The position numbers were made by a program, and so were the translations under genes. From the NCBI GenBank assembly GCA_033675545.1, contig JAWDGP010007454.1:422501-486500 (forward strand): DNA of 64,000 nucleotides, given 5' to 3'. The notes under the pieces are model-generated. The model made no database searches and had not been told where the DNA came from. It saw nothing but the letters and a program-made list of their open reading frames with translations. The DNA comes from Elysia crispata (lineage: Eukaryota; Mollusca; Gastropoda; Plakobranchidae). Shown piece by piece: positions 24,992-38,380 of the stretch; position 1 is the stretch's first letter; every line of letters begins with the position of its first letter.

Positions 24992-25869
24992 GCGGCGGCC
25001 GTTTCATTGCTTTTTTTCCCCCTTCTCTTTTCTTGTTATTCTATCGTCTCGAATTGGTTGGTCTGATGTAAAAATAGATTTTTAATATCAATTCGGCGTT
25101 CAGCTCTCGAGGACCAAATGTGTCTCTCTTTAAGCTTTTTATCTTGAAATTGGAACAATTAATCATCGTTAATACCTTTTATCATGTGAAAAGAAAGGTG
25201 GGTGCGTTAGGCGAGTTTAGTGCGCTGTTTAAGTTTCCTCCTTGGATAGAGCGTCAAGAAAGTCCAGTCCCAAATAGAATAGGCGGATCGTGGCGAAAAC
25301 AACATGAAAATCAATAGCGAGCATGGGAGCAGCGCCCAAAGAGTAAATAACCAAGCCCAGCTTACAGGTAGGGCTATTGGGACGTTACACTTAATGAGGT
25401 ATGGCGTGGAACATATGGTGAATCAACCAGGAAACTCCGGAATTGACTACTTTTAAGGAGGGTAGCAGTTACTGTCATCAATTCAGTAATTGAGTCATCG
25501 AGAGTTTTCACCTGTAACAGAAACTTGGATGAAAGTCACAACCTCATTACCATTTTTTCTAAAGAAATACTTATACCAGTGCAGCCTATCTATTAGATAA
25601 TGGTCTTTTGCTTTGTCTTGAAAATAAGTCATTTTCATTAGATTTCACATTCGCTTACTTTTCTCATATGTATGGATGAAAAATAGAATTCTGTTGTATT
25701 TATCTTTTATTTTACTTGTCACATTAGTAAAAAGAAAAAGAGCTTTAAGAAAAATCCAACTTCAAAACTTATATTTCGGTGCACCAGATGAATGCAGTAG
25801 ACTTACAACTTCCTGTATATGTAGAAAAAAAAACAACAACAGAATTTCAAAAAATTCAAAAAAAAAAAA

Positions 25870-25871
<2 letters not shown>
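24990..25871. other. Non-coding stretch
   Basis: Only short frames without domains. Confidence 0.5.

Positions 25872-25930
<59 letters not shown>
25872..25930. repeat. (AT)n microsatellite
   Basis: About 29 uninterrupted AT units after an A-run. Confidence 0.98.
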
Positions 25931-25934
<4 letters not shown>

Positions 25935-28859
25935 TCAGACAGAAGTACAAGTGCGCAATTCTTCATCCTTTCCTTTCATAAAACCGACGGAACAAAGAAA
26001 AACTATTTACTTTTCATTTTTTCTGCCTCACTAACTCATCGTTCTAGTAAATAATGGGCTTCTCAGAAAGTAATCTGTGAATGTGGGCGTCATTAGAGCT
26101 ATTATTTTATCAAGAGCTCACCAGTGTTTACCCTCGCTACTTCATAATCATAGTACCTGGTCTGAGACCAAAAAAAGGTCATGTAACTTGTTTAGCACTA
26201 ACAGGCTGGTTGTGGAGCCTTGCATGTTGCAATGGTTGGTTCTGCTAGGAAAAGTCGTGGTTAAGGGTGGTGGACAAACAAGAAGGCTGTGGTAACAGGG
26301 GGTTCTGTTTGCATCAGACTAACTACGGTGTTTTCATTACCGACTTGCTAGATCTAGTTACCAAACACTAGCCATAGTCATTTTACATAATTATGTAGCG
26401 ATGACGGAGAAAATTACATGACATGGAAATGAAATCTAATTGAGCTGCGACCAGCAGTTTGTTGACTAAAACCTTACTTTTTCCCGCAGAAACTACACAG
26501 ATTGTAATAAAAACTCGAACTAAGTTTTACTTGCCTTCATTTTTTTTTTTAATTCCTTAATTTCAAGAAAATAAATATTTTAAGAAGTATCAAGTAGATG
26601 TGGAAGAAAAACAAAATTTAGAACACAAAGTAATAGAGCATGACTACGACAAAAATATGAAATTGGTGAAGGAAAAAAGAAAAGAAATACGCTATGAAAA
26701 AGAGAGGTGGAAAACAAAGAAGACCAAACACGCATACAGCAAGAGGAAAAAAAGAGCAGATTTTAATGAAAGAAACTTATAAAGTAGGCAAAGAAGTTCG
26801 AGTTCTGAGTTATTTTAATGGAAATCAAGAGATAATTAAGTAAATTTGAATGGCAGAATAAATGCACTCGAGCGAAAGAAGAATATATATGTTGGAATTG
26901 AAGTAATTTTTTTTTAAGGCAAAAGAGCAATGTTTGTCTCCCTTGGTTTTTAATCCGATCAAATTGGCTGAAATTCAGTCCGTGGCATACCTCGAGATAA
27001 GACAGTATAAATGAAAGGAACCTGAATGCTATTGAGATATGCGGTAACAGTCCTCGCTTGTTTAACGTACCCTAAGTTTTGAAGTACTTTTCCGGGAAAA
27101 TCACATCTATGTAGGGGATGTTTAAAATACAGCCATTAATAAAATAAGCTGCAGTTTTACGGTTTTTTTTTTGGTTAACAGTAAACTTATGATTAAGCAA
27201 GTTGACCTCGTGTTAAGGCCATGATTCAGAGATAAGAAAATGTTCCTTCAGAAGAGCTATTGACACTCCTCCTTCCATTCGTTCTTCAAAACATATTAAA
27301 TTTTTCAAAATGAAAACGTGTGTTACGTGTCACGTGCCAGGTAATCGAAAAAAAAAAAGGTGAAGCTGTTGCGTTTTGAATAACTTATTCCCAATAATAT
27401 ACCTTAAGAAAACAATTATATCCTTTGTAATTGTTGGGGTCGCCACATAAAGGAAAATACAAATTTCCTTGCGCATTGTCTGTATTACAAAAAAGAACTT
27501 TGATCTCTTTCTTAGCTTCCTCCTCCCAAACCACTCCGAGTAGAGTAATGAACTTTACTGAATTTTGATCTGTCAGTGCTAGTCTCCAATGTGGTCGATA
27601 AAAAATTATGGATTTATAAATTAGTCTGAAAAATTCATTATATTCCATTGGAACACAGATTTGCTGAATGAGCCATGGTTAAGAAAGGACCAATTATAGA
27701 GCTCCTCGCTAACCCCGTGACTCAAGGAACTGTTAGATCTAGGCCAATCATTTCTTCATGAGTAATACCCCATGACGCATCCGAGGCTATAGATTCAGCT
27801 CATCACCAAATCTTTACAAAAGACAATTCTTTCATATTTTGTACAAAGAAAAATACATTTTTTAAAATTAATCACCTCGCCTTGGATTTTCTGAGTAGGT
27901 GAGCTTTTCTCCGAACAATGTTTTTTTTCTTCTTTTCATACAATGTTCATCAAAAGAATGAAGCCACCTACATCCACAGTATTGTATTCCCTGAAATGTT
28001 TAATAAGCAAAATCGAATTCAATAATTCTCCGCCTTTAGAATCAATTTTGTACACTTTACAGCTTTTATTCACGTTTTGAACAAACTGAATACCACAAAG
28101 GCTTGCAATAAAAGTATTCCAGCTAAAAATCACAAGCTATGTTTTAAATTTATTTATGGACTTGTGACCTAATCAAAATCACTTTGTGTTCACATACAAC
28201 GTTTTATACCCAAAAGCTTGAACAAAAAGTTCAACCTGGGTGAAGAGTTTGCTTCGAAATGTTACAATGTGCATATTATATAACCTCTGTTTTTTAATTT
28301 TTTTAAAATTAAATTTGTCGCCCTATGAGTGTCTCCTTGAAGACGATAATATCTGTAATAGAACCGGTCACACCCCGTGATGGGCTTCAATCGAGGGATT
28401 AATCAATGCATCACATTTTTTTGTTTTCAATCCACTTTCTCACTACTCCAAGCTGCACACTACATTGCAGTGGATCACATCAGCACCACATTCACCACAT
28501 ATAAATCAGACGCTGGGTTTTTTCTTTTTTTCAATTTTCAAAAGTACGTAGCTTCAGAACCCATCACCTATCTTGAAGCAAAGGTCGTACACCTACGTCA
28601 AACGACAATAATGAGATTTCTCATTACTCTACAACTAAACTGTGATTAAACACGCTCAGTGTGCATCAGTACTAAGAAAGTTGCTAAATGATTTTTCTTT
28701 TACTATGATAATACGGAGAAAAAAAATCAAATTGTCTGCTCAACCTTTCAGAATATTAATAACTGATTCTTTACTTTCCAAATGTTCCCCGTTGCTCAAT
28801 TATAGCAAACTATCCAAAGTTTAGTAAAGCATTAGCGACATACAGACAATTGAGCTCTC
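25931..28859. other. AT-rich non-coding stretch
   Basis: Almost 3 kb without a supportable gene. Frames of 60-90 codons (26600-26782, 27385-27648, 28377-28649) have no recognisable domain and AT-driven composition. Confidence 0.5.
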
Positions 28860-29150
28860 ATTTGGGTGTTATGCGAGGTAAGTCAAACTCACTAGTAGAT
28901 ATAATCGCCGAACCACTCAGAGGTAAAGAAGCATGGCTCGTATTGTTCTCACATTGTTTAGAATCAACAATGACATCATCTTTTTTCATTCTATTATGCG
29001 TAAACAACATGAGTTGTTTCAGTACATAATGCTCTCAGTTCTTGAAACCATATTGATCCGAAATATAAACTTTGTTGATCATTTCTATAAAAAATATTGT
29101 TCAAGATGAGTCAAAACATTGTTTGCCTAGCGCTAGTATGCTAAGGTATT
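28860..29150 (+). repeat. Dispersed repeat family R2, longest copy
   Basis: Contains AAGTCAAACTCACTAGTAGA, ATTGTTCTCACATTGTTTAG, CAACAATGACATCATC, AATATAAACTTTG and AAAACATTGTTTGCCTAGC. All have counterparts in order in the copy at 21240-21430, and the first also in the fragment at 19080. Confidence 0.5.
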
Positions 29151-29309
29151 CATGTCGTTTTTATTAGGTTAAATTTTTATTTGCAGAAGCGTACGAAACC
29201 TATAGGCGTTGCTGTGTCATCATCATCATTCTTTTTCCTCCTCTTGCTCTTTTTATTTTTTATCTTCTTCTCCATCTTCTTTTTCCTCTTTTCATTGAGC
29301 TATATAAAA

Positions 29310-29311
<2 letters not shown>

Positions 29312-29384
<73 letters not shown>

Positions 29385-29426
29385 CAGACAGACAGAGAGA
29401 GAGGCAGAGAGAGAGAGAGAGAGAGA
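29312..29426. repeat. (GA)n microsatellite with CAGA block
   Basis: Pure GA, then GACAGA and CAGA units, then GA again. Confidence 0.97.
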
Positions 29427-30195
29427 TAAAAAGAAAAGTGAAAAAAGACTACAACTACAACACTGAAACAGTTTCAATAAGTAAAACTCAGTAACCGAGA
29501 TTATTTCGAGCTTAATATTTTATTTTTCTTATTTCAATGTCAACTTTGTCACAAGAGATCAGCACGACAAAGTACTGAACAGTTCAGAGAAAAAAAGCAA
29601 ACAAATTATTCACGGAAAAAGTTTTATGGTAAAACATCATCGTTCTTAAGGTAAGGACATTTCTCCTCTGGTGTACCTCAAAATATTTTAAGGCGAATGT
29701 ATTGGCGTAAGATGTCTCACAGACAGAACTTTGACATTAATTAATTATTTTTGCATTGATTTGTCAGCAATGGCAAGTAAAGGAACAGTTTGAACGATAA
29801 CACTTTAAAACCAAAAGGAGGCAGTTACATCAGCTTGAGGACTAGCATTAGGCATGTTTGGAATATTCAATTCCTACAGATCATACAAAATATTCACACT
29901 AATTACAGAATAAAATGATGGAAAAATTACCAAAAGAACAAATATTAATAAGCATTGAAGGTCAGCCAAAGGTGTTGGACAATAAACGACCATTTTTCCA
30001 TGGTTCATGATCTTAAGAAAAATAGATTTAATAATAACAACGTTAATGCTTACAAAAGCGCAGAGGTATAATTATTCTCAAGAAACATGTTATCATTTAA
30101 TGACATTATTGCAAAAAAGATTATAAGAAAAACAATCTTTTTTTTAATCAAAGGAAACACGTTATAGATAAGAAAGATTTTTTAAAAGTTGAAAA
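29427..30195. other. AT-rich non-coding stretch
   Basis: Nothing recognisable. Confidence 0.55.
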
Positions 30196-31414
<1,219 letters not shown>

Positions 31415-31530
31415 AGCATGCCTGGGGCAAAGCGCATCAGTCTTGTAACACAGTAGCTCTCTTGAGACTACCGGTTCAATTAAATGAGTTTGTTCATTTG
31501 AATCCAAAGCGAATTTCTAAGTCCTCAGCA
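31415..31530 (+). mobile_element. tRNA-derived SINE-like fragment
   Basis: TGGGGCAAAGCGCATCAGTC (A-box-like) followed about 50 nt on by CCGGTTCAATTAA (B-box-like, about 31470). Lies just past the 3' end of the minus-strand gene. Confidence 0.35.
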
Positions 31531-31586
31531 CCAAATGTTTGTACGGTATAAAAAAAATAATAAATTAAAAAAGTAAAAGAAGATGC

Positions 31587-31592
31587 TTTATT
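31587..31592 (-). promoter_or_regulatory. AATAAA poly(A) signal overlapping the stop codon
   Basis: The final codons read AAA TAA A, so the canonical AATAAA overlaps the stop. No other clear AATAAA is seen within the next hundred bases; if used, the 3' UTR would be only about 15-25 nt. Confidence 0.35.
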
Positions 31593-32244
31593 TGGCGCCT
31601 GTGTCTCTCAGTATGGAGCGGCCAGGGATGGGCAGCTGCGCCCCTGACTTCTTGCTCGACTCACCAGCATCCAGGCGCGGCCGGATGAGTCTCACTGACG
31701 TCAGTTTAGACGTCGAGCCGAACTCGTCTGCCCAGGATACGTGCTTTTCTCCGTGGCTGGCACGTCTATGTGTGTTTCTGTATTTCACGCCGTCTGCGTC
31801 CCCGAAAGAAGCGGGCCGTCTGCTCGTCAGGGGCCCAGACGTCGACTCAGGGGGCGAGGAGGACATGATGGAAGGCAAGAACACCGCCGTCTGCCAAGGT
31901 TTCAACCTGGAGTTCTTGGGCGCTTTCTCTGGCTTCAGCGGCGACAGCACTAATGAAAGGGCCGCTTCCAAGGTTGGCTTTAGTGATGATGACGATGTGG
32001 GTGGGGATGACGATGGTGAACACGATGACGAAGTTGATGATGAAGATGATGATGATGATGATGATCCTGTTGGTGACAAGGGGGATGATGAAATAGACAT
32101 TGGTGGTGGTGTTGGCGAAGATGACAACGATGGCGAGGAGGAGCGGGCTGACTTTCTGGAGCAACTTGACAGTGCTGGTAACGTGGGAGAAGGCGTGCGA
32201 GAGAAACGTGGTTTTTCCAAAGGTTCAGGTATGACCATAGCTCT
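31588..32244 (-). CDS. Ser/Pro-rich protein with PP1-docking-like motif, exon 2 (terminal)
   Basis: This exon encodes residues 87-304 and the stop of a protein I do not recognise by name. It opens with RAMVIPEPLEKPRF after a good acceptor (TTTTCAG, exon at 32244, phase 0). It then runs through a Ser/Pro-rich, low-complexity centre with an almost pure Ser tract written by TCA/TCG codons. Near the C terminus, RRAS (246-249, a PKA-type site) precedes KHVSWADEFG (from residue 253) and LTSVR. K-x-V-x-W fits the RVxF docking consensus of protein phosphatase 1, and the VSWADxFG...L.SVR context resembles glycogen-targeting PP1 subunits, but no carbohydrate-binding domain follows. The exon is clearly GC-richer than its surroundings. 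A PP1 regulator is an inference; existence of the gene is more secure than its role. Confidence 0.75.
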   Translation of the reverse strand, partial: RAMVIPEPLEKPRFSRTPSPTLPALSSCSRKSARSSSPSLSSSPTPPPMSISSSPLSPTGSSSSSSSSSSTSSSCSPSSSPPTSSSSLKPTLEAALSLVLSPLKPEKAPKNSRLKPWQTAVFLPSIMSSSPPESTSGPLTSRRPASFGDADGVKYRNTHRRASHGEKHVSWADEFGSTSKLTSVRLIRPRLDAGESSKKSGAQLPIPGRSILRDTGAK

Positions 32245-32981
32245 CTGAAAAGGCAAGAAAATATTTAGATTTATTACAAACAAAAAATTCTATTTCCAAT
32301 ATGTTAGAACGCTGCATTTGCATAAAATCGGTCTCTTTTACAAAATACCCTTTACATCGCCAGATAAAATATTAATTGTTGTTGTTGTCGTTGCTGTTGC
32401 TGTAGTTTCTGTTGTTGTTGTTGTTGTTGTTTTTGTTGTTATTATCATTATTATTATCAACAAAATAAAAGAAAACTTTTTATTTTTCAATAAACTATAG
32501 TACCATCATCATGGTGATTATCACCACTGTTTAAAATCTTCATCTGCGCCAGCATATTATATGTTAATTTTGAAAACAGCCTCTCTGTACTGTATAAATC
32601 ATCACTGTCTTGAGCGATATTATTCCACAAAGACGTTAAGAAATCAGTTTGACTTGGTATTTTTTAAAACACTGTCCATATAGCATGAGATTATTTCATA
32701 TCTTGATAATTTTTTTTTTAACAACAAACAAGCTTCATGATAGACTTAACAAATTTTGTCATGATAAAAATAACCATCTTTGCGAAAGTATTATTTTAAA
32801 CCTTGGAACTAATACACATGCTTTTGATAAGGACACGTCAAAATCTCAATGATACGCCATTCTTTCGACTTAATAATTTCACCAGTATCATTAAACATTA
32901 TCACCACGAACAAACCATTCTCGATTCCATCTATTCGCCATAAACATTACTTTAAAAACTGATAACGCTGAGTCTCCTTAC
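32245..32981 (-). other. Intron (737 bp) of the PP1-docking-like gene
   Basis: Donor AGG|GTAAGG at 32981 and acceptor TTTTCAG| at 32245 both match consensus, and the flanking exons join in phase 0. The intron holds a GTT/GTC-rich simple tract at 32375-32462. Confidence 0.75.
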
Positions 32982-33239
32982 CCTAAAGTCTGCCGACGCT
33001 TCAGGCACTGTTAGATGGCGCGCGGAGGCTGTCGGGGTGTAACCAGAGTCCCAACCACAGAAGTAAATTTCACAGGTGTTGTCCAAATCTTGCAAACTCA
33101 AGGACAGCTCAAGCGGGTCTTTGCGGGGTGAGTTAGCACTGGCTTGTGGCTTCCTCGGCGACTGTGGCGGGCTGGGGGTAGCACCCTCGCTGTCCCAGGT
33201 CGACGTTAAACGGCCGTTCGCACCCTCTGTCGGAGCCAT
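32982..33239 (-). CDS. Ser/Pro-rich protein with PP1-docking-like motif, exon 1 (initial)
   Basis: Encodes residues 1-86, starting MAPTEGANGRLTSTWDSEGA with the ATG at 33239-33237 (G at +4). The frame remains open a little upstream but has no further ATG, so this start is preferred. The peptide is Pro/Ser-rich (SPPQSPRKPQ, NSPRKDP), with a central ELSLSLQDLDNTCEIYFCGW segment that is the most ordered-looking part. It ends ASADFR at the donor AGG|GTAAGG. There is no signal peptide or membrane segment, so a cytoplasmic or nuclear protein is likely. A TATA box lies about 265 bp upstream. The exon is GC-rich against AT-rich flanks, which supports coding. Confidence 0.72.
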
Positions 33240-33502
33240 CAGTTGGAAGAGAGAAGTAAAAAACAATAACTGTTTTCCTGATCAAAGAAAACTTGCTAGA
33301 AGCCGTAAGTTTCTTCAGGTGATGTATATGTTGTATTGTCAAAACAGAAGCGCAATTGTTTTGTATGTCGATAAACAATTTGCTATTGTATACAAAGACT
33401 CTTTAAACTTTTTCGAAGGTTCCTCAAACGTTCGTTTTGCGTAGGTTTCTTGGTCGTCTTTAAGCAGCAGTTGAATCTGAAAACGACTGGCAGAGCGCCG
33501 CG

Positions 33503-33510
33503 TATTTATA
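33503..33510 (-). promoter_or_regulatory. TATA box of the minus-strand gene
   Basis: TATAAATA on the minus strand, embedded in GC-rich sequence (GCGGCG downstream). It lies about 265 bp upstream of the ATG, which places the start site near 33475 and leaves a 5' UTR of about 240 nt. Upstream on the same strand lies the CT tract at 33663-33761. Confidence 0.6.
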
Positions 33511-33649
33511 CAGAAGAGACGGTTCCAGTTCGGTCACAGACGTGCGGGCCCTGGAGCTCTGACGACAGCTCGAAGCGAGAGAGGGCACGAGGCTTAGAGT
33601 GTCTGGCGAAAGTTAGACAACGACAGAGAGTGCAGTTTGATTCTTCTGG

Positions 33650-33762
<113 letters not shown>

Positions 33763-33902
33763 TGGCGAAATGTTATGACGTTCCTCACTGGATCTAAGAA
33801 AATGTGTAATTTAGCAAATACTTGGTGCGCAAGGAAATAATATTTTGGGCGATGAGAAACATTTCTACTTTTAAATCATTGTTAGAGGGGTCAGACCACT
33901 TT

Positions 33903-33959
33903 CTCCTCGTCCTCGTCCTCCTCGTCCTCGTCCTCCTCCTCCTCCTCCTCCTCCTCCTC

Positions 33960-34053
<94 letters not shown>

Positions 34054-34054
34054 A
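33903..34054. repeat. TCC/TCG then (TAC)n trinucleotide array
   Basis: TCC with TCG units (to 33960) switching abruptly to about 31 TAC units. Confidence 0.97.
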
Positions 34055-35542
34055 TTTAGGGAGCGTAGTGACATATTTGTATAAACAATATTCTCTTTAA
34101 GTGGTAAGGCAGTGGGTGCCGAAGCATCTATAAATCGATGGCCCCTATTCCACCTTAGCATTTACGGTTATTTTCACCTAAAGTCTTATCCTAACCTGTA
34201 CTGAGCACTACCTAAAACTCAAGCTCTTATAGTTCTTACTATTACCACCACTTCTACGATTCTAGTTCTGTTTCTTATTCTACATGTAACCCAGCGGTGA
34301 AGTTAGTAAAGAAAGAAGAAATGATTTTTGAACCATCCATTTAATGTATGAGATTTAACAATACAGGGTTTCCTGGTTTGGTTATTCTAATGTTTAAGTT
34401 TAATGAAAATAGATATTTAGGTACCATTTGAATTATTCGATGTAACTTCTTTCATATGAGTTACAAAAGAACTAATATTATTGTCTTCTTAGAGAAAAAC
34501 TAAATGCACTGTGAAAAAAACAAACAACAGAAAAAAGAAAAAAATATTTTCAAAGACTTTTAGTGCAAAAGTTTTTGCTTCATTTCTATCGTGTTTTCGC
34601 TGCTGATAGACGTCATGAAGACGTCAAGCCACCAAGTCCTATTCGATTCTTTCGGAAGGTGTTATTCATGCGATCAGACTGTTTCACACCATAACCATAG
34701 CATACATATGTATAATTATATTATGACTGTGCTATTTCGCCCTGTTCCAAAAGGGGAAAAGGATTGGCACGAAGATAAGGTCGCTTTAATAATGTGTTTG
34801 ATGTATCGTCAATGAGAAAGTCTGATTTATTATGGCATGGGATATCGCATATATAATTATGTAAAGTATTTCCAATTTCTTTATATCTTTGAGTGGCAAG
34901 CTCTCAACAAATTACGTATTGGTTTTTGGATATAGTGCATACACAAAAAATAGATCTCATATCTAACACATACTCTCAGATACTTAGAGCGAGAAAATTA
35001 CAATTTCTATGTATGTATGTGTTTTCGGTTTCTTATAACAATTAAATGTAACGTTTTATCATCGATATTCTATGAGTGTTTCTAATCTTATTTCAAAGCG
35101 TCTTCAGCCATGCACTTTTCCTTTCTAGATTACGCGCAGTCACTTTTCAATGAAAGTTTTTAGATGAATTATTTATTGGGTTATTTATTTAATATAAAGA
35201 CCCTATATTATTATTCTATTTTAATTTATTTTTTTATGATCTACATTTGATTTCCTGGATGTTGTTTCCTTTTCTTGTTTTTGAGTGTGATGAAGGCGTG
35301 AAATTGAAAGCTTAGGTCTTGAGTTTTGTTTTTGATTTTTGAACTTTGCATTAGACCTTTGCATTACACAATAGGAGTTAATAAAGAAATTTACAGTTTA
35401 AAAACGTGATTGACGAAATGCAAAATGTCACAACCTTAAAGCTTCAATACTTTAGGTTTGTGACTTTTTTCATTTCGCTCCAATTTTGTGTAAGTTTAGT
35501 TATATATTCAGTTATTAACTAGAACTAATCTTCTACTGTTAC
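34055..35542. other. AT-rich non-coding stretch
   Basis: No gene or recognisable repeat. Confidence 0.55.
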
Positions 35543-35577
35543 AACTACTACTACTACTCCTCCTCCTCCTCCTCCTC

Positions 35578-35649
<72 letters not shown>

Positions 35650-35712
35650 TTGCTGCTGCTGCTGCTGCTACGACTGTTACTACTACAAACACTGCTGCTG
35701 CAACTATTACTA
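35543..35712. repeat. TAC/TCC/TAC/TGC composite trinucleotide array
   Basis: Short TAC and TCC blocks, about 23 TAC units, then TGC units and imperfect copies. Confidence 0.95.
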
Positions 35713-37712
35713 GACCTAGAGATGGCAGAACACTGGATAAAATTTAAGTGAGTATAACAAAGAGCCAGAGTTTAGGCTGGATCAATGGTTGGGAGTAGTC
35801 TTTGAGTGAAAATGACTGAATAATGCCTGCCTCTTCTCTGTGGGGATTCATACTAGATGCGTCAGCACGTGTCGCCTTGCCACTATAAGACAGAACATGG
35901 CTTGTACCAATACATCACTACCTACGCTCACAAAAAAGAAAGGTTCACGCCCTCATGGAGAAGACAACTGTGTTACAAAAAAAAAAAAAAAAAAAAAAAA
36001 CAGAAAAAAAGTGTAGAGCATTTTTTGTACTGTCTAGAGCAGCAACGGGATCAGACTAGTTTTTCGTTATCAGCAACGAGCAAGTGGCTGCTTTCAACCT
36101 TAAGGCTTCCAGTCAAATTCTGATCTAATACTTGGTCACAAGAGATTAGAATGGTTCGATGTGAATTCTTTGTTACAACTGCAATGTTACTGTATTCATT
36201 TTAGCACAATGATATTGCAGCTCACTTTGTTTATTATTCGAAAAAAGTTAAGTCTGTTATTTTAATATTGTTCTAAACTCTCATCATAAACCTGGGCATG
36301 AATAGGCGCACTGCCTTGATAGAATAGCAGAGCTGCGTACTGTACTTACATGATAATACGTGCTTAAAAAGAACTCTAAAATAAATTTCCATTAAAAAAA
36401 AAAAGCAAATTATTCTTATTTTGTTTTGTCATTACATAGGATATACAGCTAATAAAATACTTGAAATTTTTTTCAAGTTTGATCATTTTATTCTGTCCAA
36501 GTTTAAACTCAGCTCGATTCTTAATTGACACTGCTTAGCACAATTAATTTGAAAAGCGTGCAGCAGAAATATATTGTGGTTGATAATTGTAAACAACCAT
36601 TACCTAAGGTTTAAGTGCGTTCTTCATCAAAGCATCAAAGACTGTAGACAAAGTTTGATCAGCTTCTAAATCAAATCAGGTGTGTTACAAGTTCCTACTA
36701 ACTTTGGAGTTCTAGACTTTTCATTGACAGAATAGAAATATCCATATATATATAAAAAAACGAAAAAATTTCAACCCAAATTCTTTACCGCTAAAATTTT
36801 AATTTCATTGTTGTTCATGTGAAATAAGTGCTTATAGCATGATTAACTATATGGCATTCATATAAAAAAAAGGAAGAAAAAAAAAAAAAAAGAATTCAAT
36901 GCAATGAAAACATTTCGATAATCTTTCCGCTGGAGAAGATTAATTTTATGTTCATGTGAAAATTGCTCTAAACAACTTCAGGGGCCACCATTTGCGACAA
37001 ATTACTATTCAAGTGTTAAAAAAATTACCGAGAACAAAACATCTTTCGTCACATCAGCTGTAAAATAAAAACAATTGAAATTCCTTACATGTATCAAACG
37101 GCGATATTACAAATACATTACAGGTCAAATAAATTATTATTTTCTTCCTCCAATAAAGGCCTTCCAAAACTGTAATTCAGTTTAATTTTGAATTACACAC
37201 AGCCCATTGCATAATTATGAACGGAAGTAACCTAATTAGTCCAAAAATGTTATTCAGTTACATAGTGAACCATAAGCAGCCCATTGTAAAATTATGAACC
37301 AAGGCAATCTAATTATTGATTTCTCCTGGTGTTTCTGCTCTGATTACACATCCCTTTCAAGGCCTTTTTTTTTACGAGGTCAAAAAAGCCAAAAGAATGT
37401 TGGAAACCCCCAGTTACTCAACGAATTGGGTAATTGAGTCACTGTGGTTATAAGCTGTGTTACAAAACCGGAAAGAATTTTTACTGCTTGCAATATGGAA
37501 ATGAAGAAGGGCTGAGTTGGTAGTCTTTACAATAGTCATTTCTAACGGCATTTCCGCAAATCGAATACATGTAAATCCTTAACTAACTGAAGGCCAATGG
37601 CTTGTACGTCTTGGGTGATGGAAGATCGGTTACATCATCGCGGTAAAATTGTTATCAAAGACTAAATTACCCACATCGAGTCTTGACCTGTCAAGTTAGG
37701 CATAGGAAAGGA
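35713..37712. other. Non-coding stretch
   Basis: Contains an A20 run near 35980 and a local direct repeat: AGCCCATTGCATAATTATGA (about 37202) and AGCCCATTGTAAAATTATGA (about 37278), about 77 bp apart with similar following sequence. No gene. Confidence 0.55.
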
Positions 37713-37900
37713 GGGTCGAGATAAGGAGAGATAGAAAAATAGATGGATAGATACATAGGTAGATAGATCGATACATGGATAGATCAAATGGCGGGGGAAA
37801 AGAAAGCCAGGGAGAGAGGGAGAGAGGGAGAAATAGTGTGAGAGAAAGAGAGGGAGAGAGAAAGAGAGAGATAGAGATAGAGATAGAGAGAGTGAGATAG

Positions 37901-37947
<47 letters not shown>

Positions 37948-37963
37948 CAGAGAGAGAGAGAAA
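37713..37963. repeat. Imperfect GATA/GA composite tract
   Basis: Degenerate GATAGATAC words, GGGAGAGA, then GATAGAGATAG, GATA x8 and GA units. It is the most decayed of the GATA-then-GA composites. Confidence 0.92.
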
Positions 37964-38065
37964 TAAATCCAAATAGAAAAGCAAAAACACCACACTTGGA
38001 GGACAACTTGGTAATTATAAAGGATCCAAAAAGGACGCGTGTGTGTCTGTAAAAAGTGTGAAACA

Positions 38066-38290
38066 AGGTTTAAAAAGAGACAGGCACACCACTTTATAAC
38101 TACGGGACTAAAAAAAGAAACAACACAAGTATAGATTAAACATAAAAACGTTTCGCCTTTATTGTGGCTTCATCACACTCTGATGAAGCCACAATAAAGG
38201 CGAAACGTTTTTATGTTTAATCTATACTTGTGTTGTTTCTTTTTTTAGTCCCGTAGTTATAAAGTGGTGTGCCTGTCTCTTTTTAAACCT
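38066..38290. repeat. Perfect 110-bp inverted repeat with 5-bp loop
   Basis: Arms 38066-38175 and 38181-38290 are exact reverse complements over 110 bp, with loop CACTC. Pairing stops abruptly at both ends. From 38180 the plus strand reads CTGATGA, A, GCC (8-nt loop) GGC, GAAAC; because of the palindrome the same word, less its first C, is on the other strand. This resembles a hammerhead core as found in Penelope-like elements. The right arm abuts a GA tract. Confidence 0.95.

Positions 38291-38380
<90 letters not shown>

Noticed and set aside
31583..32248. 221-codon plus-strand ORF rich in Asp
   Set aside because: It is the antisense of the minus-strand terminal exon; minus-strand splice phases, TATA box and partner exon support the other strand.
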